Origin: Sporolactobacillus pectinivorans
GTDB taxonomy: Bacteria > Bacillota > Bacilli > Bacillales > Sporolactobacillaceae
DNA length: 48,538 bases
Direction of reading: 5' to 3'
Assembly: GCF_002802965.1 (NCBI RefSeq)
Contig: NZ_NXGA01000001.1
Span: forward strand, 1,833,563 to 1,882,100
Part shown: positions 1-7,297 of the stretch, piece by piece
How positions within the stretch are numbered: the first letter of the stretch is position 1
How the letters are laid out: each line of letters starts with the position of its first letter
Position numbers and translations under genes: made by a program
The notes under the pieces: model-generated
What the model saw: only the letters and a program-made list of their open reading frames with translations
Database searches by the model: none
What the model was told of the DNA's origin: nothing

Positions 1-1
1 G

Positions 2-457
2 CCGCGGGAGGAAATGATGCGGGCGGCCGTTGACGGACTTGGAGATGGTGCATTTAAGAAACGTCCGATCTGTCTTGCAGTAACGCAGTTGACCAGCACG
101 GATCAGAATATGCTTGAAAATGAACTGATGATTGGGCATCCCATTCTTGATGTCATCACACACTATGGCGAACTTGCATATCAGTCCGGATTGGACGGTG
201 TCGTTTGTTCGGCATGGGAGGCAAAGCAGATGAAAGCTCGCACGTCGCCTTCCTTCCTTGCTGTTACACCGGGTATACGTTTGAAATCAGATGCTGCCGG
301 TGATCAGAAACGGATCGCAGAACCAGCGCAGGCACGAACGCTTGGCAGTGATTATATCGTTGTCGGACGCAGCATCACGGCTGCGGAAAACCCGGCTGAA
401 GCATTTCAGCGCGTTGCAAATGAATGGGGGAAAAGTAAGTGGAAAATAACAAACTGA
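2..457 (+). CDS. pyrF: Orotidine 5'-phosphate decarboxylase, C-terminal part (5' end outside window)
   Basis: Decarboxylates OMP to UMP, the last step of de novo UMP synthesis. Only the C-terminal ~151 codons are present; the reading frame is open from base 2, so the gene starts left of the window. The visible half carries the family's closing beta-alpha units: an LAVTPGIR strand/loop that binds the substrate phosphate, then a GSDYIVVGRSI segment near the end, which is the usual C-terminal phosphate-binding signature. The catalytic D-x-K-x-x-D motif lies in the missing part. The stop overlaps the pyrE start by 19 nt, as in Bacillus pyr operons, implying translational coupling. The assignment is secure from the motifs plus the pyrE neighbour. 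Confidence 0.95.
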   Translation, partial: PREEMMRAAVDGLGDGAFKKRPICLAVTQLTSTDQNMLENELMIGHPILDVITHYGELAYQSGLDGVVCSAWEAKQMKARTSPSFLAVTPGIRLKSDAAGDQKRIAEPAQARTLGSDYIVVGRSITAAENPAEAFQRVANEWGKSKWKITN

Positions 458-1074
458 TTGCTAACCATCTATTAAAAATTAATGCGGTAGTCCTGAGCCC
501 GGATGAACCATTTACATGGGCATCCGGCATTCATTCGCCGGTATACTGTGACAACCGGCTGATTATGGGCTACCCGGAAATATGGAAAGACGTGATCGGA
601 GCTTTTGTCGATCTGATCCGTACACATTATCCGGAAGCTGAACTTATCGCCGGTACAGCGACCGGCGGCATTGCTCATGCGGCGCTTATTGCTGAGGCGA
701 TGCAACTGCCGATGGTCTACGTCCGTTCATCGGCCAAATCGCACGGTCGCAAAAAACAGATTGAAGGCACTGTCAGGCCCGGTCAGAAAGCAGTCGTGAT
801 TGAAGATTTGATTTCAACCGGTGGCAGCGTTCTGACAGCTGCCCATGCACTGAAAGATGCCGGAGTAAATGTACTTGGGGTCGCAGCTATTTTTACATAT
901 TTGCTCCCACAGGCAGATAAAAACTTTGTAGAAGAAAGCACGAAATTAAATACACTTACCGATTTTGAAACTTTGATCCACCTGGCTGTTGAGCAGGGGA
1001 CAATCAGCGGTGCACAGCTTGAACAATTGAAGAAGTGGTACGCCAACCCGACATCGGAAGACTGGGAACATTGA
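439..1074 (+). CDS. pyrE: Orotate phosphoribosyltransferase
   Basis: Transfers phosphoribose from PRPP to orotate, giving OMP, the substrate of the pyrF product encoded just upstream. 211 residues, normal for Bacillus-type PyrE. The PRPP-binding motif VVIEDLISTGGS (about residues 115-126) and the GTATGGIAHA and YVRSSAKSHGRKKQIEG flexible-loop segments are all intact. Translation starts at GTG 439, inside the end of pyrF, with a GGGGGAAAAG ribosome site just before it. A strong intrinsic terminator follows within about 30 nt, so pyrE is the last gene of the pyr operon here. Confidence 0.96.
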   Translation: MENNKLIANHLLKINAVVLSPDEPFTWASGIHSPVYCDNRLIMGYPEIWKDVIGAFVDLIRTHYPEAELIAGTATGGIAHAALIAEAMQLPMVYVRSSAKSHGRKKQIEGTVRPGQKAVVIEDLISTGGSVLTAAHALKDAGVNVLGVAAIFTYLLPQADKNFVEESTKLNTLTDFETLIHLAVEQGTISGAQLEQLKKWYANPTSEDWEH

Positions 1075-1105
1075 ATCGATCATAAAGAAAAATAGTAATT
1101 ATGAG

Positions 1106-1134
1106 CCATCCTTTTTGAGGATGGTTTTTATTAT
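1106..1134 (+). terminator. Rho-independent terminator of the pyr operon
   Basis: Perfect 7-bp stem CCATCCT/AGGATGG with a TTTTG loop, followed by a T-rich tail, 31 nt after the pyrE stop. Confidence 0.88.
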
Positions 1135-1226
1135 TGCTCGTATACATGATTCCGCGTCAAATACGTACGAAAATATACGGGTATTGCACAGGTAAATAGA
1201 GATGAAGAGAAGAAGGAAAAGGGGAC

Positions 1227-1430
1227 TTGTACGTGAAGCGTTCAAAGAAAATACAGATCCCCGCTTTGATAAGCATTCTTTTTGTATTTGCTTTTGATAA
1301 CTATTTGGGCGATCCCTCGTTTACCGATCTTTTCAACAGTATATCCGCTGCAACAGTTATTTTTACAATCCTTTTTCCCGTAGCCAATGGTTTGGCGAAT
1401 TATCAGTACAGATCAATAAAGTGTGCTTAG
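1227..1430 (+). CDS. Possible small two-helix membrane protein, unrecognised
   Basis: A 67-codon open frame opening at TTG 1227 (or GTG 1233), preceded by a purine-rich AAGGAAAAGGGG ribosome-site-like run. The translation begins with basic residues (KRSKK) followed by a hydrophobic stretch (about residues 10-25) and a second one (about 42-56), so it would insert in the membrane. I do not recognise a family. It sits alone in the decayed interval between pyrE and ilvB, where a broken ilvD also lies, so it may be a fragment of a former larger gene. The flanking stretches 1135-1226 and 1431-1600 show nothing else I can name. Confidence 0.3.
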   Translation: MYVKRSKKIQIPALISILFVFAFDNYLGDPSFTDLFNSISAATVIFTILFPVANGLANYQYRSIKCA

Positions 1431-1599
1431 AAATGGCTCATTGTGCTAGTCCTGTCGTCCGTTCCTTATATCACCTAGCTTTACGTATACCCGCGGACGG
1501 CCCGTAATACATATCCTGTTTTCATGCATTACCTGGTGGCACAGGGAGAATCTACTGAGAGTATCAGTTATTAATTATCGCGCATTTCCGGATCTCATG

Positions 1600-2101
1600 C
1601 AGGGAGGATATTCTTGTGAGATTCGATTGAAAAATGACCCTGCATATCTGTACGATTATTCAATACGTGATGGTCAGGTTATTTTCATGGTGATCAATCT
1701 TAATCGCATCAACCTCCAACAAAATCAATCATGCCACCCGATCCGGCTTCCGGATAAATATGGCCGCTGGGAATGCCACGGAATACTTCGGAAAAGCGGC
1801 CGTTGGTAATCAGAGCGACATCCTCCAGTTTCCGGATAGGCAGGAAAAAGCGTATCCACCTATTTCTCATCACAATCCCGTCAACGATAGCAATGGTATT
1901 GAACTTAAACGGATCACTGCCGGTTTTGTGGATCGCCTGTCTGGCCCCATCCGCCAATTTTTTCAGAATGATAGCCACATAGAAATTACAGACAGCGATG
2001 AATAGTTTCTGCATAGGCTCTCCATTTTTAATCATACCGATCCGCAGCAGGTTCCGGGCCGATGTTCCGTCCAATCCCTTTTTGATTTCATCATTTATCA
2101 T
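1600..2101 (-). pseudogene. ilvD: Dihydroxy-acid dehydratase remnant, internally deleted and frameshifted
   Basis: Intact IlvD (about 560 residues, Fe-S enzyme) dehydrates dihydroxy acids in isoleucine/valine synthesis. Reading from 2101 down, the translation opens like IlvD (IKKGLDG..RNLLR, then PFIAVCN changed to LFIAVCN, then PFKFNTIAIVDGI) and jumps after about 95 residues to the far C-terminal part (ALITNGRFS..RGI..GHIYPEAGSGG). Roughly 370 residues between them are missing, including the cluster-binding CDK region. The frame then breaks at a TGA (1709-1711); a shifted frame continues with VDAIKIDHHENN, again IlvD-like, and an RYA segment near 1640 resembles the family's end. It cannot be functional. 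Its left boundary is approximate. The promoter and attenuator upstream are preserved far better than the gene. Confidence 0.85.
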
Positions 2102-2151
2102 GGTTCTTCACCCTTCCGCGTTATGCTTTTTTCTTTTTACGCTTTTCAGTT

Positions 2152-2190
2152 AAAAAAAGAGCCCCCATCCGCTAACAGGAATGGGAGCCC
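2152..2190 (-). terminator. Attenuator terminator hairpin before the ilvD remnant
   Basis: On the minus strand GGGCTCCCAT (2190-2181) pairs with ATGGGGGCTC (2168-2159), 10 bp with two G-U pairs, followed directly by seven T (2158-2152). The left arm can instead pair with an upstream strand (see the attenuator entry). Confidence 0.85.
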
Positions 2191-2263
2191 TTGTCCGGGT
2201 TCCCATTCAACGCCAATGAGGACCCAAGCAATCGTTAAATTTACAGCGATTGCCGGAGTCCTA
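2152..2263 (-). promoter_or_regulatory. Five-strand transcription attenuator (isoleucine leader)
   Basis: Downstream of the Ile-rich leader peptide, five segments can pair in mutually exclusive ways on the minus strand. Strand 1 (2262-2247) pairs with 2 (2234-2219). Strand 2 (2225-2215) alternatively pairs with 3 (2207-2197). Strand 3 (2208-2197) pairs with 4 (2190-2179), 11 of 12 positions. Strand 4 pairs with 5 (2168-2159) to make the terminator. Inferred working: a ribosome stalled at the first Ile codon leaves strand 1 free, so 1:2 and then 3:4 form and transcription continues; a ribosome reaching the stop codon masks strand 1, so 2:3 and then the terminator form. The pairings are seen in the sequence; the regulatory direction is my inference. 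Confidence 0.75.
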
Positions 2264-2308
2264 AATAATAATAATGCAGGATAATTGCACGTCGAATAGG
2301 GATGGCAT
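2261..2308 (-). CDS. Isoleucine leader peptide (15 residues)
   Basis: A 15-codon frame starting ATG at 2308 with AAGGAG 8 nt upstream (2322-2317) encodes MPSLFDVQLSCIIII and stops at TAG (2263-2261). It contains four consecutive Ile ATT codons directly before the stop, plus two Leu codons and one Val. This is the hallmark of ribosome-mediated attenuation of branched-chain amino acid genes. Immediately downstream the stop codon merges into strand 1 of the attenuator, which ends in an intrinsic terminator. The peptide itself is expected to have no function beyond its codons. The gene it formerly controlled is the broken ilvD at 1600-2101. Confidence 0.82.
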   Translation of the reverse strand: MPSLFDVQLSCIIII

Positions 2309-2353
2309 AGGATAATCTCCTTGTATGATTCGAGTGATTTTTAAATTGGATTA

Positions 2354-2382
2354 AATATAATACGTTTACAAGCCAAAGTCAA
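2354..2382 (-). promoter_or_regulatory. SigA-type promoter of the ilvD leader
   Basis: On the minus strand: -35 TTGACT (2382-2377), 17-nt spacer, -10 TATATT (2359-2354). Predicted start near 2347, about 39 nt before the leader peptide ATG. Confidence 0.8.
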
Positions 2383-2695
2383 TCATTTCGCAGAAAAAAC
2401 AGAAAAAATATATTGTTCCGATCAATTTGCGACTACGGCAAGGAACATCGGGTTTTATCAAAAATTAAAGGGGGGAAGAGCACACGCACGGAAAAGTGAA
2501 AATGAAATGCAGGTTCATAAACAGACCAATGTGAAAATATAGAATTAATCATGGGAAGACTGCAAAGAACACTCTCTTTCCAGAGTATTGCAAAACAGCT
2601 ACAAAAAAATTTTTTATCAACTTCCGCTTTCGAATTTCCTCATATATGGCAAAATTTATCAAGTAGGAAATTTGAAAAAAATCAAAAAAAGGGGG
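2383..2695 (+). other. AT-rich intergenic region between divergent ilv promoters
   Basis: Lies between the ilvD-remnant promoter (minus) and the ilvB promoter (plus). It contains an AATTTCCT...AGGAAATT inverted repeat (about 2633-2672) and long A and T runs. No credible gene was found: the one plus-strand open frame (2588-2782) has no ribosome site and runs through the ilvB promoter. Confidence 0.5.
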
Positions 2696-2724
2696 TTGAC
2701 CGATTTTTTTTTGCGTACTAACAT
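2696..2724 (+). promoter_or_regulatory. SigA-type promoter of ilvB
   Basis: -35 TTGACC (2696-2701), 17-nt spacer containing a T-run, -10 TAACAT (2719-2724). Predicted start near 2731, right at the first arm of the structured leader. Confidence 0.75.
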
Positions 2725-2730
2725 TTGTGT

Positions 2731-2970
2731 CACTCCCACAGAAAATTTATCACATGCGTCTCAAGGATCCGGAACGTTGTGATAAAAATCGCTGAGTGTG
2801 GGGGAGAAAAAGGTGGCAGCAGGTATTAGGCTGCCAGGCTGGAAATAAAATAGTCTAAGAGATTTCGGGGACTGGATGAACAGATAGAAAGATCGAGGCT
2901 TATGCTCCGGACTGAATTCCATCACAAATATTTGTTGACTTTGATTTTCGGGGAAAGGAGGGCAATCAGC
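2731..2970 (+). promoter_or_regulatory. Structured 5' leader of the ilvBNC operon
   Basis: About 240 nt between the predicted start and the ilvB GTG. The first 80 nt form a nested hairpin: CTCCCACA near 2733 with TGTGGGGGAG near 2797, and inside it a perfect 9-bp stem TTTATCACA/TGTGATAAA (2746-2754 with 2780-2788). A second hairpin, TGGCAGC/GCTGCCA, follows near 2815-2838. I see neither the T-box GGGUGGnACCGCG signature nor a U-tracted terminator, so this is not a recognisable T-box, although Bacillus ilvB usually has one. Function unassigned; it could be a stabilising 5' structure or an unrecognised regulator. Confidence 0.55.
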
Positions 2971-4701
2971 GTGGCATGGACAACGAAAACAGAGGATCAA
3001 CCTAAGTTTACATGCAGTACCGGTGCAGATGTTCTCATTCAAACGATTCTTCATGAGGGCACCAAAGTCATTTTTGGTTATCCGGGCGGAGCAGTATTGC
3101 CGATCTATGATGCTCTTTACAGGAAAAAAGTCAGACATGTTCTGACACGTCACGAGCAAGGGGCAATTCACGCGGCCGAGGGCTATGCGCGAGTATCCGG
3201 GAAACCGGGTGTTGTGATCGCCACAAGCGGTCCGGGTGCGACAAACCTTGTCACCGGACTAATGGACGCGTCCATTGATTCCCTGCCGGTTGTAGTTTTT
3301 ACAGGCCAGGTGGCCAGATCCGTTATTGACACCGACGCTTTTCAAGAAGCAGATGTAATGGGTATTACCGCACCGGCAACCAAACATAATTTTCAAGTGA
3401 GGAACCTGCATGATTTGCCGCGGATAGTCAAAGAAGCCTTTTATATTGCAACGACCGGACGTCCGGGGCCAGTTCTTGTCGATCTGCCGAAAGACATTTG
3501 CGCATCCCGGGCCTATTGGAAACCGGAAGATACCAACATTGATCTGCCTGGCATTGATCTGCCGGGTTATCATGTTCCTGATAAGGCCGCAAAAGAAAAG
3601 ATTTACCGACTGGCTGAAGCTGTTGAAAAAGCGCAGCGTCCGGTCCTGCTTGCCGGAGCCGGTGTGATTCACGCCAAGGCCTCTGGCCGGATGCAATCAT
3701 TTGCTCAAAACCGCCAGATCCCAGTCGTGACGACACTTCTCGGATTGGGCAGCATGCCGGCATCTCATCCCTTGTTCCTTGGTATGGGCGGTATGCATGG
3801 CACTTATACTGCCAACATGGCCCTTTCGGAATGCGATTTGCTGATTAATATCGGATCCCGTTTTGATGATCGATTGACAGGAAATCTATCGAAATTTGCT
3901 CCGGAAGCCAAGGTGGCACACGTGGATATCGATCCTTCTGAAATTGGGAAAAACGTAGCGGTTGATTATCCAATAGTCGGCGACGCGGACACTGTTCTGC
4001 GGCAGCTTGAAAAAGCAGCGGGACCTTGCCCGGATAGACAAAACTGGCTAAAGCACCTGAATGTCTATGCTCAGAAACATCCGCTGCATTATGAGGTTCC
4101 CGAGGACAAAACGATTCCACCTCAACGCGTTGTGGAGCGTGTCTGTTATTTTGCCGGACCGGATGCGATCATTGCGACAGATGTCGGCCAGCACCAAATG
4201 TGGACCGCTCAATATTATCGATTTGAACATCCCAATCATTTTGTCAGTTCCGGGGGCCTTGGTACGATGGGGTTTGGGTTTCCTGCAGCGATCGGCGCAC
4301 AGATTGCCAAACCGGAAAAGAAAGTCGTGGCGATTGTCGGAGACGGCGGTTTTCAAATGACTCTTCAGGAATTGGCTGTTATCAAAGAATTACATTTGCC
4401 GGTCAAAATTATTATTTTAAATAATCATGCTTTAGGCATGGTGCGCCAGTGGCAGGAGGCGTTTTATGAGAAAAGATACGCCCACTCCATCCCGTCTTTT
4501 CAACCTGATTTTGTCAGGCTCGCTGAGAGCTATGGTGTCGCCGGCCGGAAAGTCACAAAACTGGATGATTTAGACAATGTTCTTGAATCTGCCATGATAA
4601 CGCCTGATCCTGTTTTGGTCGATTGCCGTGTCAGACAGATGGAAAATGTCTTCCCAATGGTTGCACCCGGAAAGGGACTACAAGAGATGACGGGGGTATG
4701 A
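2971..4701 (+). CDS. ilvB: Acetolactate synthase, catalytic subunit
   Basis: ThDP enzyme condensing two pyruvates to acetolactate (valine/leucine) or pyruvate with 2-oxobutyrate (isoleucine). 576 residues, typical. I chose GTG 2971 over an in-frame ATG at 2902 because AAAGGAGG lies 9 nt before it. The N-terminal ThDP domain has [15 protein letters not shown] and the catalytic Glu in RHEQGA (about residue 62). The central domain carries the FAD-type fold. The C-terminal domain has the ThDP/Mg motif [12 protein letters not shown] ending in NN. The [12 protein letters not shown] segment typical of the large subunit is present. First gene of ilvB-ilvN-ilvC; the stop is 4 nt before ilvN. Confidence 0.96.
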   Translation: MAWTTKTEDQPKFTCSTGADVLIQTILHEGTKVIFGYPGGAVLPIYDALYRKKVRHVLTRHEQGAIHAAEGYARVSGKPGVVIATSGPGATNLVTGLMDASIDSLPVVVFTGQVARSVIDTDAFQEADVMGITAPATKHNFQVRNLHDLPRIVKEAFYIATTGRPGPVLVDLPKDICASRAYWKPEDTNIDLPGIDLPGYHVPDKAAKEKIYRLAEAVEKAQRPVLLAGAGVIHAKASGRMQSFAQNRQIPVVTTLLGLGSMPASHPLFLGMGGMHGTYTANMALSECDLLINIGSRFDDRLTGNLSKFAPEAKVAHVDIDPSEIGKNVAVDYPIVGDADTVLRQLEKAAGPCPDRQNWLKHLNVYAQKHPLHYEVPEDKTIPPQRVVERVCYFAGPDAIIATDVGQHQMWTAQYYRFEHPNHFVSSGGLGTMGFGFPAAIGAQIAKPEKKVVAIVGDGGFQMTLQELAVIKELHLPVKIIILNNHALGMVRQWQEAFYEKRYAHSIPSFQPDFVRLAESYGVAGRKVTKLDDLDNVLESAMITPDPVLVDCRVRQMENVFPMVAPGKGLQEMTGV

Positions 4702-4705
4702 AAAA

Positions 4706-4945
4706 ATGGAGCGGACAATTGTTGCGATTGTTTCCAGTAAACCCAGTGTGCTCGGGCGTATAGCCACCCTGATGTCCAGAGGTAATCTGGATATCGACAG
4801 TCTGGCCATGCACAAGCTCGGGACAAAAAAAGGAATATCCGACATCAGCATGCTTGTTAACGTAGAAGATGAGCATCAGACAGATCGGCTGGTTAAACAG
4901 TTGGATAAGCTGATCGATGTTATTTCGGTGGCGGATATGACATAA
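4706..4945 (+). CDS. ilvN: Acetolactate synthase, short regulatory subunit
   Basis: Binds the large subunit and normally confers valine feedback inhibition. Only 79 residues, a single ACT domain (TIVAIVSSKPSVLGRIATLMSRG... opening strand-helix), with no C-terminal domain; B. subtilis IlvH is about twice as long. The closest size class is the short E. coli IlvN type. The stop at 4943-4945 is clean, and no continuation of the second domain is visible in any frame before ilvC, so it is either a natural short form or an old truncation. It starts at ATG 4706, four nt after the ilvB stop. Confidence 0.9.
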   Translation: MERTIVAIVSSKPSVLGRIATLMSRGNLDIDSLAMHKLGTKKGISDISMLVNVEDEHQTDRLVKQLDKLIDVISVADMT

Positions 4946-5027
4946 CAGGAAAAACGTATTAAGTGTATAGAAGTTAACTCATGCGTGGGTACTATGTACT
5001 AAAACATATATAAAGGGGATATACAAA

Positions 5028-6062
5028 ATGGCAGCAAAAGTTTACTATGACAAAGATATTGACGAAAGCGTGCTTCGCGGCAAAAAGGTTGCCGTTCTTG
5101 GTTACGGCTCGCAAGGCCACTCTCAGGCACAGAACCTGCGCGACAGTGGATTTCAGGTGACGGTCGGTGTCAGGCGGGGAAAATCATGGGACAAAGCGAT
5201 TCGTGACGGTTTTGAGGTCAAGACGGTTAAGGAAGCATCTGAAGAAGCGGATGTCATCATGATGTTGCTGCCCGACGAAAAACAGACTGGGGTTTATTAT
5301 CAGGAAGTTGAATCTGGATTGAAGCCTGGAAACGCCCTCGGTTTTGCACACGGTTTTAATATCCATTTCAATCAGATCGTGCCCCCTGACTTCGTCGATG
5401 TCTTTTTGGTTGCACCCAAAGGTCCGGGTCACTTCTGCCGCCGCGAATACCTCAATGGCGGCGGTGTCCCTGCGTTTGTCGCCGTGCAGCAGGATGCAAC
5501 AGGCCAGGGTGAAGCGCTAGTTTTTGCCTATGCAAAGGCTTTAGGAGCAGCCCGCGCCGGTGTCCTGAAAACCACGTTCAAGGAAGAGACGGAAACCGAT
5601 CTGTTCGGCGAACAGGCTGTCCTGATGGGCGGCCTGACTCATTTGATCGAGGCAGGGTTTGAGACACTGGTCGAGGCAGGCTATCAGCCGGAAAATGCCT
5701 ATTTTGAAACCTGTCACGAAATGAAAATGCTTACCGATCTGATCTATGAGAACGGACTGACAGGCATGCGCTATTCCTGCTCCGACACGTCTAAATTTGG
5801 CGATTTCACAGTAGGCCCTTATGTCATCGATAAAGACACAAAAGCCCGTATGAAAAAAGTGCTGGAAGATATCCAATCCGGTAAATTCGCCCGCAGCTGG
5901 CTGCTTGAAAATAAGGTCGGCAGGCCGATGTTCAACGCACTCATGGAAAAAGAGAGCAACTCGGAGTTGGAGCAGGTCGGCAGAAAACTGCGCAAACTGA
6001 TGCCCTTTGTCAAACAAGGTAAGCAGGACAGTGAAGACATCACAGAAAATGTCGCACAATAA
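5028..6062 (+). CDS. ilvC: Ketol-acid reductoisomerase
   Basis: Isomerises and reduces acetolactate/acetohydroxybutyrate with NADPH and Mg. 344 residues, class I length. The Rossmann motif GYGSQGHSQAQNLRDSG (about residues 25-41) is followed by VGVRRGKSWDKA, whose Arg/Ser residues are those seen in NADPH-using forms. The catalytic domain has KGPGH, DLFGEQAVLMGG and the SDTSKFGD region. AAAGGGGA precedes the ATG by about 8 nt. The 82-nt gap after ilvN shows no promoter I can defend, so it is probably cotranscribed. ilvD and leuABCD, which often follow, are not here. Confidence 0.97.
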   Translation: MAAKVYYDKDIDESVLRGKKVAVLGYGSQGHSQAQNLRDSGFQVTVGVRRGKSWDKAIRDGFEVKTVKEASEEADVIMMLLPDEKQTGVYYQEVESGLKPGNALGFAHGFNIHFNQIVPPDFVDVFLVAPKGPGHFCRREYLNGGGVPAFVAVQQDATGQGEALVFAYAKALGAARAGVLKTTFKEETETDLFGEQAVLMGGLTHLIEAGFETLVEAGYQPENAYFETCHEMKMLTDLIYENGLTGMRYSCSDTSKFGDFTVGPYVIDKDTKARMKKVLEDIQSGKFARSWLLENKVGRPMFNALMEKESNSELEQVGRKLRKLMPFVKQGKQDSEDITENVAQ

Positions 6063-6164
6063 AAGATTCGTTTAGTTTAGCACAGCGAGCGCTGTAAAGT
6101 AAGAACAGGCTGAAAATTTTTATGAAAAAGTTTATGAGAATCTGTTCGAGAGGGAGAGATTACA

Positions 6165-6216
6165 GGTTAAGAGCGCAGCGCCTTGCAGCGGCTGTACTTA
6201 ACCTATCGACTTTTTT
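6165..6216 (+). terminator. Possible terminator or attenuator between ilvC and ilvA
   Basis: Outer stem GGTTAAG/CTTAACC (6165-6171 with 6197-6203) closing a GC-rich inner stretch, followed 7 nt later by TTTTTT (6211-6216). The inner pairing is imperfect, so efficiency is uncertain. The remainder of the 6063-6259 gap shows nothing else. Confidence 0.45.
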
Positions 6217-6259
6217 GAACATCTTCTATCAGGGAGTGTGAAGATACATTGGGGATTCC

Positions 6260-7255
6260 TTGCAATTAGCAGATATATTGGCAGCCATGCAATGTCTGGC
6301 ACCGATTGTTCACCGGACGCCGATGACCGAGTCCGCAACCTTTGATGACCTGACTGGCGCACATCTTCATTTTAAGCTGGAAAATCTGCAGCGCACCGGG
6401 TCATTCAAATTGCGCGGTGCGTTCAATAAAGTTTCCTGTTTATCACCAGAACAAGCTGCCCGGGGCATTGTGACGGCATCGGCTGGAAATCATGCCCAGG
6501 GGGTCGCTCTGTCGGCTTCAAAAAAACAGATAAAAGCCAAGATATATATGCCGGCAGACACGCCGAAAACCAAAATACGGGCAACCGAAGCTTATGGGGC
6601 GGAAGTTGTCCTGACAGGAGAATCCTATCAGGAATCCTTTGAAGCCGCGGCACGGGATCGGGAGTCGAGCGGTGCTACATTTGTTCACGCCTTTGATGAC
6701 TATCAGGTAATGGCAGGACAGGGAACCGTGGCGCTTGAAATGCTGCAGCAGTGCCCGGAACTGCAAACTGTTCTTGTGCCGATCGGCGGCGGCGGACTGG
6801 CGGCCGGCGTGGCGACCTATCTAAAAAGTGTAAAACCGGATATCCGGGTCATCGGCATTCAGTCTGAATGTGCGCCGGCGATGCACGATTTGTATCACCA
6901 CAAAGTCCATCAGGTGCAGCAGTTGGTGACCGGGATAGCCGAAGGTATTCTTGTCAAAGAACCGGGTCGAAAGACTTTTCCAATTATTGCTCATTATCTT
7001 GATGATATCGTTACCGTTTCCGATCAGAAAATTGCCGGGGCGATGATTCTGCTGCTTGAACGAAGCAAACTTCTTGTTGAAGGTGCAGGGGCGTCTGCAC
7101 TGGCTGCTGTACTCTCCGGTCGAGTGCCCGTTCGTGGCAGGCAAGTCGGCATGATCGTCAGCGGGGGAAATGTTGACCCGGAAAAGCTTTCCATGTTAAA
7201 ACAAATGGCCTTTCCGGCTTTAAAGAAAATTGGTAAAGAAGATTACGGAACATGA
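6260..7255 (+). CDS. ilvA: Threonine dehydratase, short form without regulatory domain
   Basis: PLP enzyme deaminating threonine to 2-oxobutyrate, the entry to isoleucine synthesis. 331 residues. The PLP lysine is in TGSFKLRGAFNK (K50), with SAGNHAQGVA for the substrate and GGGGLAAG (about 177-184) for the cofactor phosphate. The C-terminal ACT-like regulatory domain of classical biosynthetic IlvA is absent, so allosteric isoleucine control is not expected from this protein alone; catabolic TdcB-type enzymes have this architecture. Its position after ilvC favours a biosynthetic role. The start is TTG 6260 with a weak GGGGA five nt upstream; no better start exists in frame. Serine/threonine racemase relatives share the fold. 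Confidence 0.88.
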   Translation: MQLADILAAMQCLAPIVHRTPMTESATFDDLTGAHLHFKLENLQRTGSFKLRGAFNKVSCLSPEQAARGIVTASAGNHAQGVALSASKKQIKAKIYMPADTPKTKIRATEAYGAEVVLTGESYQESFEAAARDRESSGATFVHAFDDYQVMAGQGTVALEMLQQCPELQTVLVPIGGGGLAAGVATYLKSVKPDIRVIGIQSECAPAMHDLYHHKVHQVQQLVTGIAEGILVKEPGRKTFPIIAHYLDDIVTVSDQKIAGAMILLLERSKLLVEGAGASALAAVLSGRVPVRGRQVGMIVSGGNVDPEKLSMLKQMAFPALKKIGKEDYGT

Positions 7256-7297
7256 CCATTTATCCCGGGAAACAGGAGGGGAAGGAGGCCAAAGCAA

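Noticed and set aside
1597..2005. Plus-strand frames opposite the ilvD remnant
   Set aside because: They are antisense to sequence that clearly translates as IlvD on the minus strand and have no ribosome sites.
2669..2683. Possible CodY box just upstream of the ilvB -35
   Set aside because: Only about 11 of 15 positions match, in a very A/T-rich stretch where such matches arise by chance.
2588..2782. Plus-strand open frame of 64 codons upstream of ilvB
   Set aside because: No ribosome site, low-complexity AT-rich composition, and it runs through the ilvB promoter and the first hairpin of the leader.
2731..2970. T-box riboswitch for ilvB
   Set aside because: An AAGGTGGCAGC stretch recalls the T-box core, but the conserved GGGUGGnACCGCG sequence, specifier stem and terminator are not there.
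2902..2970. Longer IlvB starting at ATG 2902, or a leader peptide there
   Set aside because: The 23 extra codons lack a ribosome site and are unlike IlvB N-termini; the frame has no stop before ilvB, so it is not a separate leader peptide. GTG 2971 has a near-perfect site.
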